Assembly: GCF_009827405.1 (NCBI RefSeq)
Contig: NZ_WTYY01000003.1
Span: 434,001-498,000, forward strand
Direction of reading: 5' to 3'
Length of the DNA: 64,000 nt
From: Alteraurantiacibacter aestuarii
GTDB taxonomy: Bacteria > Pseudomonadota > Alphaproteobacteria > Sphingomonadales > Sphingomonadaceae
Position numbers and translations under genes: made by a program. This document shows positions 1-8,251 of this stretch, one piece after another (positions within the stretch are counted from its first letter, which is position 1; each line of letters begins with the position of its first letter). A model generated the notes under the pieces. That model did not search any database. It saw nothing but the letters and a program-made list of their open reading frames with translations, and was not told where the DNA came from.

Positions 1-61
1 CCAGAATTTGCCCAGACTCGGCAAAGCGTGGCATGATGACGACGGGATAAGGAGAAAAACG

Positions 62-490
62 ATGTCAATCGCCCGCCTGATAGAAGGTCACAAACAGGAC
101 ATCATCCAGTGTTCGCCCGGCGACCTGGTCCATCACGCTGCCAGCCTTCTGGCGGAGAAGCGCATCGGCGCACTGCCGGTAACGCAGGATTCCAGGGTTG
201 TGGGCATATTTTCCGAGCGCGACCTGCTCTATTGCATCGCCCGTGAAGGGGCCGATGTGTTGCAGCGGCCGGTCAGTGACGTGATGACGTCACCGGCCAT
301 CACTATCGGTCCTGATTGCGATGTGCTCAAGGCGCTTTCGCTGATGACCAAGCGGCGCATCCGCCACCTTCCGGTGGTCGACGGCGATGCGCTGCTGGCC
401 TTCGTGTCCATCGGCGATCTGGTGAAATACCGGATGGGAATTATCGAGGCCGAGGCCGAGCAGATGCGCGAATATATCTCCATGGCCTGA
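62..490 (+). CDS. CBS-pair domain protein
   Basis: This 142-residue cytoplasmic protein consists almost entirely of two CBS motifs, at roughly residues 8-62 and 74-130. Each ends in a typical block (GIFSERD near 48 and VSIGDLVKYR near 113). CBS pairs bind adenosyl ligands such as AMP, ATP or SAM and act as energy sensors. No catalytic domain is attached, so the partner is unknown. ATG at 62 is chosen because an AAGGAG ribosome-binding site sits about eight bases upstream; a longer reading from base 8 lacks one. It points towards erpA, 55 bases downstream. Confidence 0.9.
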   Translation: MSIARLIEGHKQDIIQCSPGDLVHHAASLLAEKRIGALPVTQDSRVVGIFSERDLLYCIAREGADVLQRPVSDVMTSPAITIGPDCDVLKALSLMTKRRIRHLPVVDGDALLAFVSIGDLVKYRMGIIEAEAEQMREYISMA

Positions 491-545
491 GTGCAGGTGG
501 CCAAGCGCCCTTGAGTGCGGGGCGTGCGCATCCTACATCACGTGC

Positions 546-875
546 ATGGATCAAACGCTCACCCTCACCAAGTCCGCCGCGCAGCGCGTGGGATGGATCG
601 CGCAGAAGCAGGGCAAGCCCGCAATCTTGCGCCTTTCGGTGGAAGGCGGCGGTTGTTCCGGCTTCCAGTACAAGTTCGATCTGGATGACGATCTGCAGGC
701 CGATGACGCAGTGAGCGAGACCGATGGCGTCAAGCTGGTGGTCGATCCCGTCAGTCTGGATCTGGTGGCTGGCTGCGTGGTTGATTTCGTCGAATCGCTT
801 GGCGGTGCGGCGTTCAGGGTGGAAAACCCCAATGCCGCCTCTGGCTGCGGCTGTGGCAGTTCCTTCGGCATCTGA
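546..875 (+). CDS. erpA: Iron-sulfur cluster insertion protein ErpA (HesB/IscA family)
   Basis: This 109-residue A-type carrier accepts Fe-S clusters and passes them to target enzymes in the cytoplasm. The three invariant ligand cysteines are visible: C37 in GGGCSGF and C101/C103 in the C-terminal SGCGCGSSF block. Length and layout match the ErpA/IscA family; the SGCGCGSSF ending favours ErpA over SufA or IscA, but no isc or suf genes lie nearby to settle it. The exonuclease III gene follows after 19 bases on the same strand, so the two are probably co-transcribed. Confidence 0.9.
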   Translation: MDQTLTLTKSAAQRVGWIAQKQGKPAILRLSVEGGGCSGFQYKFDLDDDLQADDAVSETDGVKLVVDPVSLDLVAGCVVDFVESLGGAAFRVENPNAASGCGCGSSFGI

Positions 876-894
876 CGACGCCAAGGGGGGCACT

Positions 895-1668
895 TTGCGA
901 ATAACCAGTTTCAATATCAACGGCATCAAGGCGCGCCTGCCGCGTCTGCTGGAATGGCTGGCGGAAACCCGCCCCGCGGTCGCCTGCCTGCAGGAAATCA
1001 AGACGCAGGATCAGGGCTTCCCGGCCGAGGAATTCGAGAAGATCGGCTATCATGCCATCTGGCACGGGCAGAAAAGCTTCAATGGCGTGGCCATATTGGC
1101 TGACGGCGTGAAGCCGGTTGAAGTGCAGCGCGGCCTGCCCGGCGACGATAGCGACGAACAGGCGCGCTATCTTGAGGCCGAGGTGAACGGCATACGCATC
1201 TGCAATCTCTACCTGCCCAACGGCAATCCGCAGCCCGGCCCCAAATTCGATTACAAGCTGGCGTGGATGAAGCGGTTGCGCGCGCGCATGGCGGAGCATC
1301 TGGCGGCAGAGATCCCCGCAGTGGTGCTGGGCGACTACAACGTCATCCCCGAAGACAAGGATGTGTGGTCGATCAAGGCGATGGAGAATGACGCGCTGAT
1401 GCAGCCGGAATCACGCGATGCCTATCGCCGCCTGCTCAACGATGGCTGGACCGACGCGATCGATACGCTCAACCCGCGCGGCGGAGTGTGGACCTATTGG
1501 GATTACCAGGCCGGTGCATGGCAGCGCGATCACGGCTTCCGCATCGATCACCTGCTGCTGTCACCCGCATGCGCAGACCGGCTGGTGGCAGCGGGCGTGG
1601 ACAAGGAACACCGCGGGCGGGAAAAGGCCAGCGATCACGCTCCTGTGTGGGTGGAACTGGCCGACTGA
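895..1668 (+). CDS. xthA: Exodeoxyribonuclease III (AP endonuclease)
   Basis: This 257-residue member of the endonuclease/exonuclease/phosphatase family cleaves DNA at abasic sites and removes 3' blocking groups in base-excision repair. Visible active-site blocks are SFNIN with N7, CLQEIKTQD with the metal-binding E34, GDYNVIPEDKDVW near residue 145, RIDHLLLS and the C-terminal SDHAPV. I chose the TTG at 895: it gives the family-typical MRITSFNINGIKA start and follows an AAGGGGGG ribosome-binding stretch. The frame stays open upstream, but that part overlaps erpA and is not XthA-like. Confidence 0.93.
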   Translation: MRITSFNINGIKARLPRLLEWLAETRPAVACLQEIKTQDQGFPAEEFEKIGYHAIWHGQKSFNGVAILADGVKPVEVQRGLPGDDSDEQARYLEAEVNGIRICNLYLPNGNPQPGPKFDYKLAWMKRLRARMAEHLAAEIPAVVLGDYNVIPEDKDVWSIKAMENDALMQPESRDAYRRLLNDGWTDAIDTLNPRGGVWTYWDYQAGAWQRDHGFRIDHLLLSPACADRLVAAGVDKEHRGREKASDHAPVWVELAD

Positions 1669-1721
1669 TACCCGGCGACGATACCGGCCGGCGCCCTGAT
1701 GGGGAGCCAGCCGGCAATCAC

Positions 1722-2387
1722 TCAGCGATAGAAGATGTGGCTGTCGATCCGCGCGCGGGTGGATTTGTTGCGCGCCCAGCGCGGCGAAACATGCGCCGCG
1801 TGGAAATACAACGCATCATCGGCTTCGCTGTCCCACAATTCCTGATGCGCGATGCGGGCAATTGCACGGGCCCGTTCCCAGGCCAGCGACGATGTGTTGG
1901 GGGTGGGGATATGCCCGCCGCGAACGAATGAGAATTGCGCGCGCTGCGTGACAACCGAGCAATAATCATCGGGGAAGAGATTGGATTCGGCACGGTTGAT
2001 GATCACCTGCGCCACGGCCAGCTGGCCGGCGAGCGGTTCACCGCGCGATTCGAAATAGACTGCCTCAGCCAGGCACTCCATCTCACGCGACATGGCGTTG
2101 CTGACAGGGGTCTTTGCGACCAGTTCACGCAGCGATGATGCTTCCAGTGCCGTGGGGCTATCAACCAGTTCGGGGGCAGGAATGTCCTGCACCATCGGCT
2201 GGGAAACGAAGCGCACCGCATTCTGGGGCGCCTGTGTGGCATCTGGAGCCTGAGTTTCGACCTGTTCGAGCGCTGTCGGCTCGGCCTGGTCCTGGGCCAT
2301 GGCGCCGGTCAGGCCGACACCGAAAAATACTGCAACCAGCATTGCAGCCGAGGCTAACGCCCCGACACGATGGGTCTTGCGATTCAT
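1722..2387 (-). CDS. SleB-like cell wall hydrolase
   Basis: This 221-residue protein has an N-terminal hydrophobic segment (about residues 8-27, ending AMAQ, a plausible signal peptidase site), a low-complexity linker rich in Q, E and P, and a C-terminal Hydrolase_2 (SleB/CwlJ) domain. The domain shows the catalytic YFESRGEP block, the AVAQVIINR helix and the QFSF motif. Such enzymes act as lytic transglycosylases or amidases on peptidoglycan in the periplasm. ATG at 2387 is preferred because AGGAAAC precedes it; a reading from 2423 adds 12 residues that spoil the signal peptide. The 224 bases upstream contain an inverted repeat at 2412-2444. Confidence 0.85.
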   Translation of the reverse strand: MNRKTHRVGALASAAMLVAVFFGVGLTGAMAQDQAEPTALEQVETQAPDATQAPQNAVRFVSQPMVQDIPAPELVDSPTALEASSLRELVAKTPVSNAMSREMECLAEAVYFESRGEPLAGQLAVAQVIINRAESNLFPDDYCSVVTQRAQFSFVRGGHIPTPNTSSLAWERARAIARIAHQELWDSEADDALYFHAAHVSPRWARNKSTRARIDSHIFYR

Positions 2388-2411
2388 GTTTCCTGTAACT
2401 CGAGGCGGTGG

Positions 2412-2444
2412 GAAACCCGTCACAGGCCAGCGATCGCGGGTTTC
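2412..2444 (-). promoter_or_regulatory. Inverted repeat in the leader of the cell wall hydrolase gene
   Basis: The arms GAAACCCG (2412-2419) and CGGGTTTC (2437-2444) are exact reverse complements with a 17-base loop. The pairing can be extended by GTG/CAC across a two-base bulge. It lies 25-57 bases upstream of the start codon at 2387, in the untranslated leader. It could be an operator or an mRNA hairpin. No T-run follows on the minus strand, so it is not a terminator. No known family is recognised. Confidence 0.35.
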
Positions 2445-2611
2445 ACTACAACCCGAAAATGCCGCGATCCTTACAAAAGAAAGACCTGTCGGTTGCCCCC
2501 CGTCTGCGCACCATCCGGCCCGGCGTAATTGCCGTATCGCGAATGACTAACGCTTTGGAAGTCGCGGGCCAAATAGCGACGGAGACTTAATAGTCAACCA
2601 ATGGTTCCCGG

Positions 2612-2935
2612 TTATAGGATGAAGCGTTCACCATCTGCGATATCCAGTTCAACGATCCACAAATCGCTGTCCTGGCGCTTTCGCCTGTCACAATATTCGG
2701 AAAATTCCGATGGATTTTCAGGGTCTTCCCGCTTTGTCAGCACCCATTTTCTGGTGCCATCCGCCTGTGGCATTCTTTCATAAGCACGTAATTTTGTGCC
2801 ATTTTCGCAACATATTACAAGCAATGTCCCGGCATCGCGTTCACCCTTTGCGATCACCGTGGCAAAGCCGCCAGCGGCCTGCACGGCGCGCAAAAGGCCG
2901 GAAACTTCCAGATGGGCGGGAATGCGGGCATCCAT
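2612..2935 (-). CDS. DUF1491 family protein
   Basis: This 107-residue soluble protein opens with the signature of DUF1491 (PAHLEVSGLLRAVQAAGGFA, then VIAKGERDAGT). That family is widespread in sphingomonads and other alphaproteobacteria and has no known function. No signal peptide or membrane segment is visible. The C-terminal half is rich in charged and aromatic residues (YCDRRKRQDSDLWIVELD). It begins five bases after the stop of the thioesterase gene on the same strand, so it probably ends the ptsN-thioesterase transcription unit. Confidence 0.8.
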   Translation of the reverse strand: MDARIPAHLEVSGLLRAVQAAGGFATVIAKGERDAGTLLVICCENGTKLRAYERMPQADGTRKWVLTKREDPENPSEFSEYCDRRKRQDSDLWIVELDIADGERFIL

Positions 2936-2940
2936 ACAGC

Positions 2941-3423
2941 TTAACCTTCTGCCTTGTATCCGGGCAGACCCGAAAGTGCGATGTGGGACCGCATAAAGGT
3001 TCCGGTTCCCCGGCCGATCTCGTCACCTTCTTCATCCACCAGGCTGGCTTCGGCCACGAACACGCGGCGCTTGCCGCTCACCCATTTGCCCAGCGCCACC
3101 ACCCGGCCATGCCGCACGGGCTTGGTGAAATGCAGGTTGAAACCGGTGGTCAGCAGGAAGCGGTCGGACACCAGCGAATTGGCGGCGTAGAAGGCCGCAT
3201 CATCCAGCATCTTGAAATAGATCGTGCCATGCGCGGCACCGGCAGCATGGTGCATCGCTTCATCGACATCGAAGGTGATGCGCGAAAGACCCTCGCCAAT
3301 CACTTCCAGCCTTGAGCGGAACATGCTGTTTATCGGCGCGGACGCATAAAGCGACTCAAGCGCGCGAAAATGCACGGCAGCTCCGCTTGGCACGGGATCA
3401 GGCGACGGATCTGTCCGAGACAT
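2941..3423 (-). CDS. PaaI-type hotdog thioesterase
   Basis: This 160-residue single hotdog domain belongs to the PaaI/DUF4442 acyl-CoA thioesterase group. The conserved helix region reads HHAAGAAHGTIYFKMLDD, where the HG and the acidic residue form the usual active site. A beta-strand block follows (TTGFNLHFTKPV, then GRVVALGKW). The natural acyl-CoA substrate cannot be told from sequence. Its start overlaps the end of ptsN by 26 bases, indicating translational coupling, and DUF1491 follows. Confidence 0.82.
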   Translation of the reverse strand: MSRTDPSPDPVPSGAAVHFRALESLYASAPINSMFRSRLEVIGEGLSRITFDVDEAMHHAAGAAHGTIYFKMLDDAAFYAANSLVSDRFLLTTGFNLHFTKPVRHGRVVALGKWVSGKRRVFVAEASLVDEEGDEIGRGTGTFMRSHIALSGLPGYKAEG

Positions 3424-3889
3424 TGGTCAGCAGGCCATAAATGGCCTCTTCATGCGGGGCATCGCGCAATTCTTCCCGAATATCCTCGTCCCGCATGAGG
3501 CGGGAGATAGCGGCCAGCGCATGCAGGTGACTGGCGCCGCTGTTTTCAGGTGAGAGCAATCCGAAGAACAGGTCCACCGGAAGCCCGTCGGCGGCGTTGA
3601 AACTGGCCGGATGGCGCAGCCGCAACAGCGCGGTAACGGGACGGGAAAGACCCGGGATGCGGGCGTGCGGAATAGCAACGCCGCGGCCAAAGCCGGTGCT
3701 TCCCAGCTTTTCCCGCTCATCAAGATGTTCGAGCACCATTGCGGCATCAAGATCCCACGCCCGGGCGAACAACGCGCTCAGGTTCTGCAGGATATCCTGC
3801 TTGTCGGCGGCATCAACGATAGCCACCGATTCAGGCTTCATTGCAAAAAGGGCATCCATGATCTTGGGCTTCACAAATCTCTCGGTCAC
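3398..3889 (-). CDS. ptsN: PTS IIA-like nitrogen-regulatory protein PtsN
   Basis: This 163-residue EIIA-Ntr domain is the end component of the nitrogen phosphotransferase relay and regulates potassium transport, stress and carbon/nitrogen balance by protein contact. The phospho-acceptor H75 lies in GVAIPHARIPG, followed by the LFFGLLSPENSG block. The first ten residues may be leader; a second Met at position 11 is possible. The usual order rpoN-hpf-ptsN is only partly kept: hpf lies 93 bases upstream, but dnaQ stands where rpoN would be expected. Confidence 0.92.
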   Translation of the reverse strand: MTERFVKPKIMDALFAMKPESVAIVDAADKQDILQNLSALFARAWDLDAAMVLEHLDEREKLGSTGFGRGVAIPHARIPGLSRPVTALLRLRHPASFNAADGLPVDLFFGLLSPENSGASHLHALAAISRLMRDEDIREELRDAPHEEAIYGLLTNVSDRSVA

Positions 3890-3982
3890 GATTTTCCTGC
3901 CGGAAAACCGCTGAAATATCGCAAAAAACTGTGCGAACTTAGAGGTTCAATAACGCCGCCGAGGATTGGGTGCCAGCAACGC

Positions 3983-4549
3983 TCAGGATGGTTCGACCCA
4001 GCCGATCGATCCGTCGTCGCGGCGATAGACCATATTATGCCTTCCAGTTCCAGCATTTTTGAAAAACAGCGCATTGGTATGGCGTAAATCCAGCAGCATC
4101 ACTGCATCCGAAACGCTGGCTTCAGGGATATCGATGCGGGTTTCGGCAATGACCGGAGGCGCTTCTTCGGGCAGTTCTTCAACCTCAGGTTCCTGCGAGG
4201 CGAAGATGGTATAGGCCGCATCCTCTTCCTTCTGCGCATAGGCTGCCTGTTCATGGCGATCCTTCAGGCGCCGCTTGTAGCGTCGCAGCTGCTTCTCGAT
4301 CTTGTCCGCCGCCTGGTCGAAAGCGATGTGCGCATCGTGCGCCTGGCCATGGCTTTTCAGGAACAGGCCGTGATTCACATGCAGCACGATATCGCAGGCA
4401 AAGGCGGACGATGGCGCCTTGCCGAATGTGACAGTGGATGAAAGCGCCCGGCTGAAATGCTTTTCGATGATTGATTCAAGGCGGTCCGAAGCATGCTCCT
4501 GCAGCGCCGAGCCCGTATCGATCTGATGGCCGGAAACGCGAATATCCAT
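3983..4549 (-). CDS. hpf: Long-form ribosome hibernation promoting factor
   Basis: This 188-residue protein has the N-terminal S30AE/YfiA domain (about 1-100, MDIRVSGHQI then IEKQLRRYKRRLKDR) and a C-terminal S30AE dimerisation domain (about 130-185, SVSDAVMLLDLRHTNALFF then MVYRRDDGSIGWVEP). Long HPF binds the decoding centre and joins 70S ribosomes into inactive 100S dimers in stationary phase. The linker is rich in glutamate and proline. It is followed by ptsN and preceded by dnaQ on the same strand with a 67-base gap that may hold its own promoter. Confidence 0.95.
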   Translation of the reverse strand: MDIRVSGHQIDTGSALQEHASDRLESIIEKHFSRALSSTVTFGKAPSSAFACDIVLHVNHGLFLKSHGQAHDAHIAFDQAADKIEKQLRRYKRRLKDRHEQAAYAQKEEDAAYTIFASQEPEVEELPEEAPPVIAETRIDIPEASVSDAVMLLDLRHTNALFFKNAGTGRHNMVYRRDDGSIGWVEPS

Positions 4550-4616
4550 GTGGGGGTTCTCCTTCTGTTATCTTTCGCACCCTGTAAGCTCAAACCGTAT
4601 GCGCCCAGATTGGGAC

Positions 4617-5300
4617 TCAATTAAGCCAGAGTGGTGATTCCAACGATTCTAGAAACTCTTTGTGCCTGGCAATTTCCTGTTCCGACGCATTATGCGGGCG
4701 GGGCGCACGAAAAGATCCGGTTCGCGGTGTGAAACTGCGGATCGTCACAACTTCTTCCTCAAGCTGCGTGGCCAGCTCCAGCCCGATCTGGCGGCCACCG
4801 GTCAGTTCCACATAGACCTGCGCCAGCAATTCGGCATCGAGCAGCGCGCCGTGCTTCACGCGCTGGCTGCGATCGACGCCATAGCGCGAGCACAGCGCAT
4901 CGAGCGAATGCTTGGCGCCGGGATGGCGCCGCCGGGCAATCGCCAGCGTATCGATCATGCGATCCAGCCCGATCGGGTCCAGCTCGCACGCGGCCAGTTC
5001 ATGGTTGAGGAAGCCGAAATCGAACTGCGCATTATGCGCCACCAGCGGAGCATCGCCGATGAAGGCCAGCAGATCCTGCGAGATATCCGCAAACAGCGGC
5101 TTGTCGGACAGGAAGGCGGCGGAAAGGCCGTGGACCTGCTCTGCCTGCAGCGGCATGTCGCGCTGCGGGTTGCAATATGCGTGAAAGCTCTGCCCGGTCG
5201 TGACCCTGTTGACCATTTCGACGCAGCCAATCTCTACCAGCCGGTCACCACTGCCGGGGTCGAGGCCGGTGGTTTCGGTATCGAAGACGATTTCGCGCAT
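4617..5300 (-). CDS. dnaQ: DNA polymerase III epsilon subunit (proofreading exonuclease)
   Basis: This 227-residue DEDDh exonuclease proofreads the replicative polymerase. Exo I is FDTETTG with D7 and E9, Exo II is NAQFDFGFLNHEL with D94, and Exo III is the HGALLDAELL block near residue 150. The C-terminal tail that contacts the alpha subunit is short and ends LESPLWLN. ATG at 5300 gives the canonical MREIVFDTETTGLD start; 26 in-frame codons upstream are not conserved. It is the last gene of the PDRP-maf-aroE-coaE-dnaQ row, the same order as left of the Caulobacter origin. Confidence 0.95.
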   Translation of the reverse strand: MREIVFDTETTGLDPGSGDRLVEIGCVEMVNRVTTGQSFHAYCNPQRDMPLQAEQVHGLSAAFLSDKPLFADISQDLLAFIGDAPLVAHNAQFDFGFLNHELAACELDPIGLDRMIDTLAIARRRHPGAKHSLDALCSRYGVDRSQRVKHGALLDAELLAQVYVELTGGRQIGLELATQLEEEVVTIRSFTPRTGSFRAPRPHNASEQEIARHKEFLESLESPLWLN

Positions 5301-5346
5301 GGGCAGACTATTATGCGCGCAGCCAGCGCTGGCAAGAGCCAGTTGA

Positions 5347-5952
5347 TCAATGCACCAGCTTCTCCACCAGCGCCGCAACCGATTTTGCGGTTTCGCCCAG
5401 GGGCACCGAGGTATCGATCACATAATCAGCACGCGCGCGCTTGTCCGCATCGGGCATTTGCAGGGCAAGAATCGCGGCCAGCCGCTCCTCGCTCATGCCC
5501 GGACGGGCCAGCACGCGGGCGCGCTGGACATCGGCGGGAGCTGACACGACGAGAATCTTGTCGACGTCCTCGCTGCCGCCTTTCTCAAACAACAGCGGAA
5601 TATCGAACACCACCAGCGGCGCATCGCGGTGCCGGGCCAGAAATGCCTCACGCGCGGCGCGAACGGCGGGGTGGACAATCGCTTCCAGCCGGGCGAGCGC
5701 GCCGGGATCGTTGAAGACTATCGCGCCCAGCTTTTCGCGGATCACGCCCTCGGGACCGGTCGAGCCGGGGAACACCTCCTCTATGCGCGCGATCAGCGAT
5801 CCGCCTGCGCCCTGCATCCGGCGCACCTGCGCATCGGCATCGAACACCGGCACGCCCAGATCGGCAAACATGCCTGCCACGGTGGACTTGCCCATACCGA
5901 TCGACCCGGTGAGGCCAAGGATGAGCGGCCCGTCCGCCGCATCCCCGGTCAT
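5347..5952 (-). CDS. coaE: Dephospho-CoA kinase
   Basis: This 201-residue P-loop kinase phosphorylates the 3'-hydroxyl of dephospho-CoA in the last step of coenzyme A synthesis. The P-loop GSIGMGKST covers residues 16-24, followed by VFDADAQV, the IVHPAVR block and the lid region VVFDIPLLFEKG. The start overlaps the aroE stop by four bases (ATGA), so translation is coupled. A 46-base gap separates it from dnaQ downstream. Confidence 0.95.
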   Translation of the reverse strand: MTGDAADGPLILGLTGSIGMGKSTVAGMFADLGVPVFDADAQVRRMQGAGGSLIARIEEVFPGSTGPEGVIREKLGAIVFNDPGALARLEAIVHPAVRAAREAFLARHRDAPLVVFDIPLLFEKGGSEDVDKILVVSAPADVQRARVLARPGMSEERLAAILALQMPDADKRARADYVIDTSVPLGETAKSVAALVEKLVH

Positions 5953-6809
5953 TGGGCAAGAATCTTGCGCAAGGCCGCATCGCCATCTTCGCGCGGCGGG
6001 GCGACACCGAAGAATTTCTTGAACGCCGCCGCCGCCTGACCGATCAGCATGTTGAGCCCGTCGAGCGTTTCAAACCCTGCGGCGCGCGCGGATTTGAGCA
6101 GCGGCGTATCCAGCGGATGGGTGACGATGTCATAGACCACGCAGCCGGGCGGGACATGGCTCATGTCAAAGGCCAGCTCGGCCTGACCCGCCATACCCAG
6201 CGGGCTGGCGTTGACGAGAAGATCGAAACAGCCCTGCCGGTCATCGAAGGCAAAATCGGTGAAGGTGGCGAAATGGGCGATATCGACCGCGTGATGCTGC
6301 CCCTCGGGATCGATTTCATCGAGGATGGCCTGCGCCTTGGCGGGATTGCGGCCGGCCAGAACGATGGTGAAACCCTGCTCCGCCAGCGCCGCCACAATCG
6401 CCCGCGCTGCGCCGCCTGTCCCCAGCACGCGCGCCATGCGGAACAGGTGCTTTTGCGCCAGATGCGCTTTCAGAGGTTCGAGGAATCCCGCGCCATCGGT
6501 GCTGGTTCCGATCAATGCGCCATTGTGACGTCTGGTGACAGTGTTGACCGCTCCGATCAGCTCCGCGCCGATTTCCAGCCGGTCAAGGAAAGGGATCACC
6601 GCCTGCTTGTGCGGCATGGTGATATTGCAGCCGCGCCAGTCCGGATCGTCGCGGCGCGAGGCGATATACGCCTCCAGCCCGGCGGCAGTGACGTGGCACG
6701 CGCGATATTGCGCATCGAGTCCGAGCCGGTCGATCCAGTAGCCGTGAATTGCGGGCGATTTGGACTGCGCAATCGGATCGCCGATCACCTCTGCATATGC
6801 CATGCTCAT
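5949..6809 (-). CDS. aroE: Shikimate dehydrogenase
   Basis: This 286-residue NADPH-dependent enzyme reduces 3-dehydroshikimate in aromatic amino-acid synthesis. The substrate site shows SKSP at 16-19, the catalytic K68 in TMPHKQA, and NT/TD in AVNTV and STDGAGF. The cofactor loop LGTGGAARA starts near residue 129. ATG at 6809 is chosen because it overlaps the maf stop by four bases and gives the family start; another ATG lies two codons on, and the longer frame from 6962 runs through maf. Confidence 0.94.
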   Translation of the reverse strand: MSMAYAEVIGDPIAQSKSPAIHGYWIDRLGLDAQYRACHVTAAGLEAYIASRRDDPDWRGCNITMPHKQAVIPFLDRLEIGAELIGAVNTVTRRHNGALIGTSTDGAGFLEPLKAHLAQKHLFRMARVLGTGGAARAIVAALAEQGFTIVLAGRNPAKAQAILDEIDPEGQHHAVDIAHFATFTDFAFDDRQGCFDLLVNASPLGMAGQAELAFDMSHVPPGCVVYDIVTHPLDTPLLKSARAAGFETLDGLNMLIGQAAAAFKKFFGVAPPREDGDAALRKILAQ

Positions 6810-7384
6810 GCAGGCATCTCCCCCAGATTGCGCAGCGCCGCCAGCACTTGCAGCAAAGGCATGCCCAGCACGGTGAAATGATCGCCTTCGATCTGTTCGA
6901 ACAATTGCACGCCGGGTCCCTCTATCCGAAAAACCCCCACGCAATAGCTGACCTGCGGCCATTCTTCATCGAGATATGCCTCGATGAAGCTCTCACTCAG
7001 GGGACGAACATGCAACGATGCCATCGCCGCACAGCTCCATACGATTTCGCCGCGCTGCGCGATGGCGGCTGCCGAATGGAGCTGCATTTCGCGCCCGGAA
7101 AAGAACCGCAGATGCCGGGCGGCTTCATCCCGGCTGCCCGGCTTGTCAAACCGCCGGCCACCAGCGACCACCAGCGAATCGCTGCCCAGCACCAGACTTT
7201 CCCCACCATCCACCGCCAGTGCCTTGGCTTTGGCCAGCTCCACGGCGATCCGGCCCGGCAGTGCGCCTTCCAGTTGCTGCTCCAGCGCGCGCTCATCAAT
7301 GTCGGCACTGCGCGCGTCGAAACGCACACCGGCGGCATCCAGCATGGCCTTGCGGGAGGCGGATTTGGAGGCGAGTATAATCAT
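6806..7384 (-). CDS. maf: Maf family nucleotide pyrophosphatase
   Basis: This 192-residue Maf/HAM1-fold protein hydrolyses non-canonical or methylated nucleoside triphosphates. It has the N-terminal ILASKSASRKAML substrate loop, the ADIDERAL acidic block, KAKALAVDGGESLVLGSDSL with the metal-binding aspartate, and the GREMQLHSA region. The subgroup (dTTP/UTP or m7GTP) is not settled by these motifs. It sits 21 bases after the PDRP gene and overlaps aroE by four bases. Confidence 0.9.
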   Translation of the reverse strand: MIILASKSASRKAMLDAAGVRFDARSADIDERALEQQLEGALPGRIAVELAKAKALAVDGGESLVLGSDSLVVAGGRRFDKPGSRDEAARHLRFFSGREMQLHSAAAIAQRGEIVWSCAAMASLHVRPLSESFIEAYLDEEWPQVSYCVGVFRIEGPGVQLFEQIEGDHFTVLGMPLLQVLAALRNLGEMPA

Positions 7385-7405
7385 TGGAGCAAGATCATAG
7401 CGGCA

Positions 7406-8251
7406 TCAGATTGGCTTGGGGCCAGACTGTGGCGGCGTATCGCGTGCAGCGCGTTCCTGATGGAGCTTGATCACGGCCGCCGCGGTTTCCTCGATCGATC
7501 GGCGGGTGACATCGATCACCGCCCAGCCATTGTCGGCAAACATGCGCCGGGCAAAGCTCAGCTCCTTTTCCACGCGGCTCTCATCGACATAGGCCGTTTG
7601 CGCCTTTTCATTGAGTGACAGCAGCCGGTTGCGGCGGATCTGGATCAACCGCTTGGGCGCAGTGGTCAGGCCCACCACCATCGGCCCGCGCAGGCGAAAC
7701 AGCGATGTGGGGGGCGGGCTTTCCACCACCAGCGGAATATTCGCCACCTTGAAACCGCGATTGGCGAGGTAAATGCTGGTGGGCGTTTTCGACGTGCGCG
7801 ACACGCCCGCCAGCACGATGTCCGCTTCCTCCCAGTTTTCCCATCCGATCCCGTCATCATGGGCGATGGTGAACTGGATCGCATCGACGCGCCTGAAATA
7901 AGCCTCGTCCATCACGTGGCGGGCACCGGGGCGCGAATGGGCTTCCTGGCCCAGCCTTTCGGCCAGTGCGTGCGTCACCGTATCCAGCACCGCCACATGC
8001 GGCAGTCCCAGAGTCCTGCACCGTTCTTCCAGGTGGCCCCTTGTCTCCGGATTGGCGAGCGTAAAAAGTACCAGGCCGGGGTTGGCGGTGAAATCCTGCA
8101 GGATCCGGTCCAGGTGCTGCTTGGAGCGCACCATCGGCCAGAAATGGCGCGTGACATCGGCGCCATCGAACTGCGCCAGCGCAGCCTTGGCGATCATCTC
8201 GAGCGTTTCGCCGGTCGAGTCAGACAGGAGGTGAAGATGCAGCCGGGCCAT
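7406..8251 (-). CDS. Pyruvate phosphate dikinase / PEP synthase regulatory protein (DUF299)
   Basis: This 281-residue bifunctional kinase/pyrophosphorylase switches PPDK or PEP synthase by ADP-dependent phosphorylation of the enzyme. The family signature is the N-terminal LHLLSDSTGETLE and the P-loop GVSRTSKTPTS at 149-159, followed by IYLANRGFKVANIPLV. ATG at 8251 starts exactly at the family N-terminus; the frame is open to 8320, but that part lies in the candidate origin. A DnaA-box-like nonamer (8251-8259) abuts the start codon. In Caulobacter the homologous gene flanks the origin opposite hemE. It is the first gene of a five-gene leftward operon. Confidence 0.93.
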   Translation of the reverse strand: MARLHLHLLSDSTGETLEMIAKAALAQFDGADVTRHFWPMVRSKQHLDRILQDFTANPGLVLFTLANPETRGHLEERCRTLGLPHVAVLDTVTHALAERLGQEAHSRPGARHVMDEAYFRRVDAIQFTIAHDDGIGWENWEEADIVLAGVSRTSKTPTSIYLANRGFKVANIPLVVESPPPTSLFRLRGPMVVGLTTAPKRLIQIRRNRLLSLNEKAQTAYVDESRVEKELSFARRMFADNGWAVIDVTRRSIEETAAAVIKLHQERAARDTPPQSGPKPI

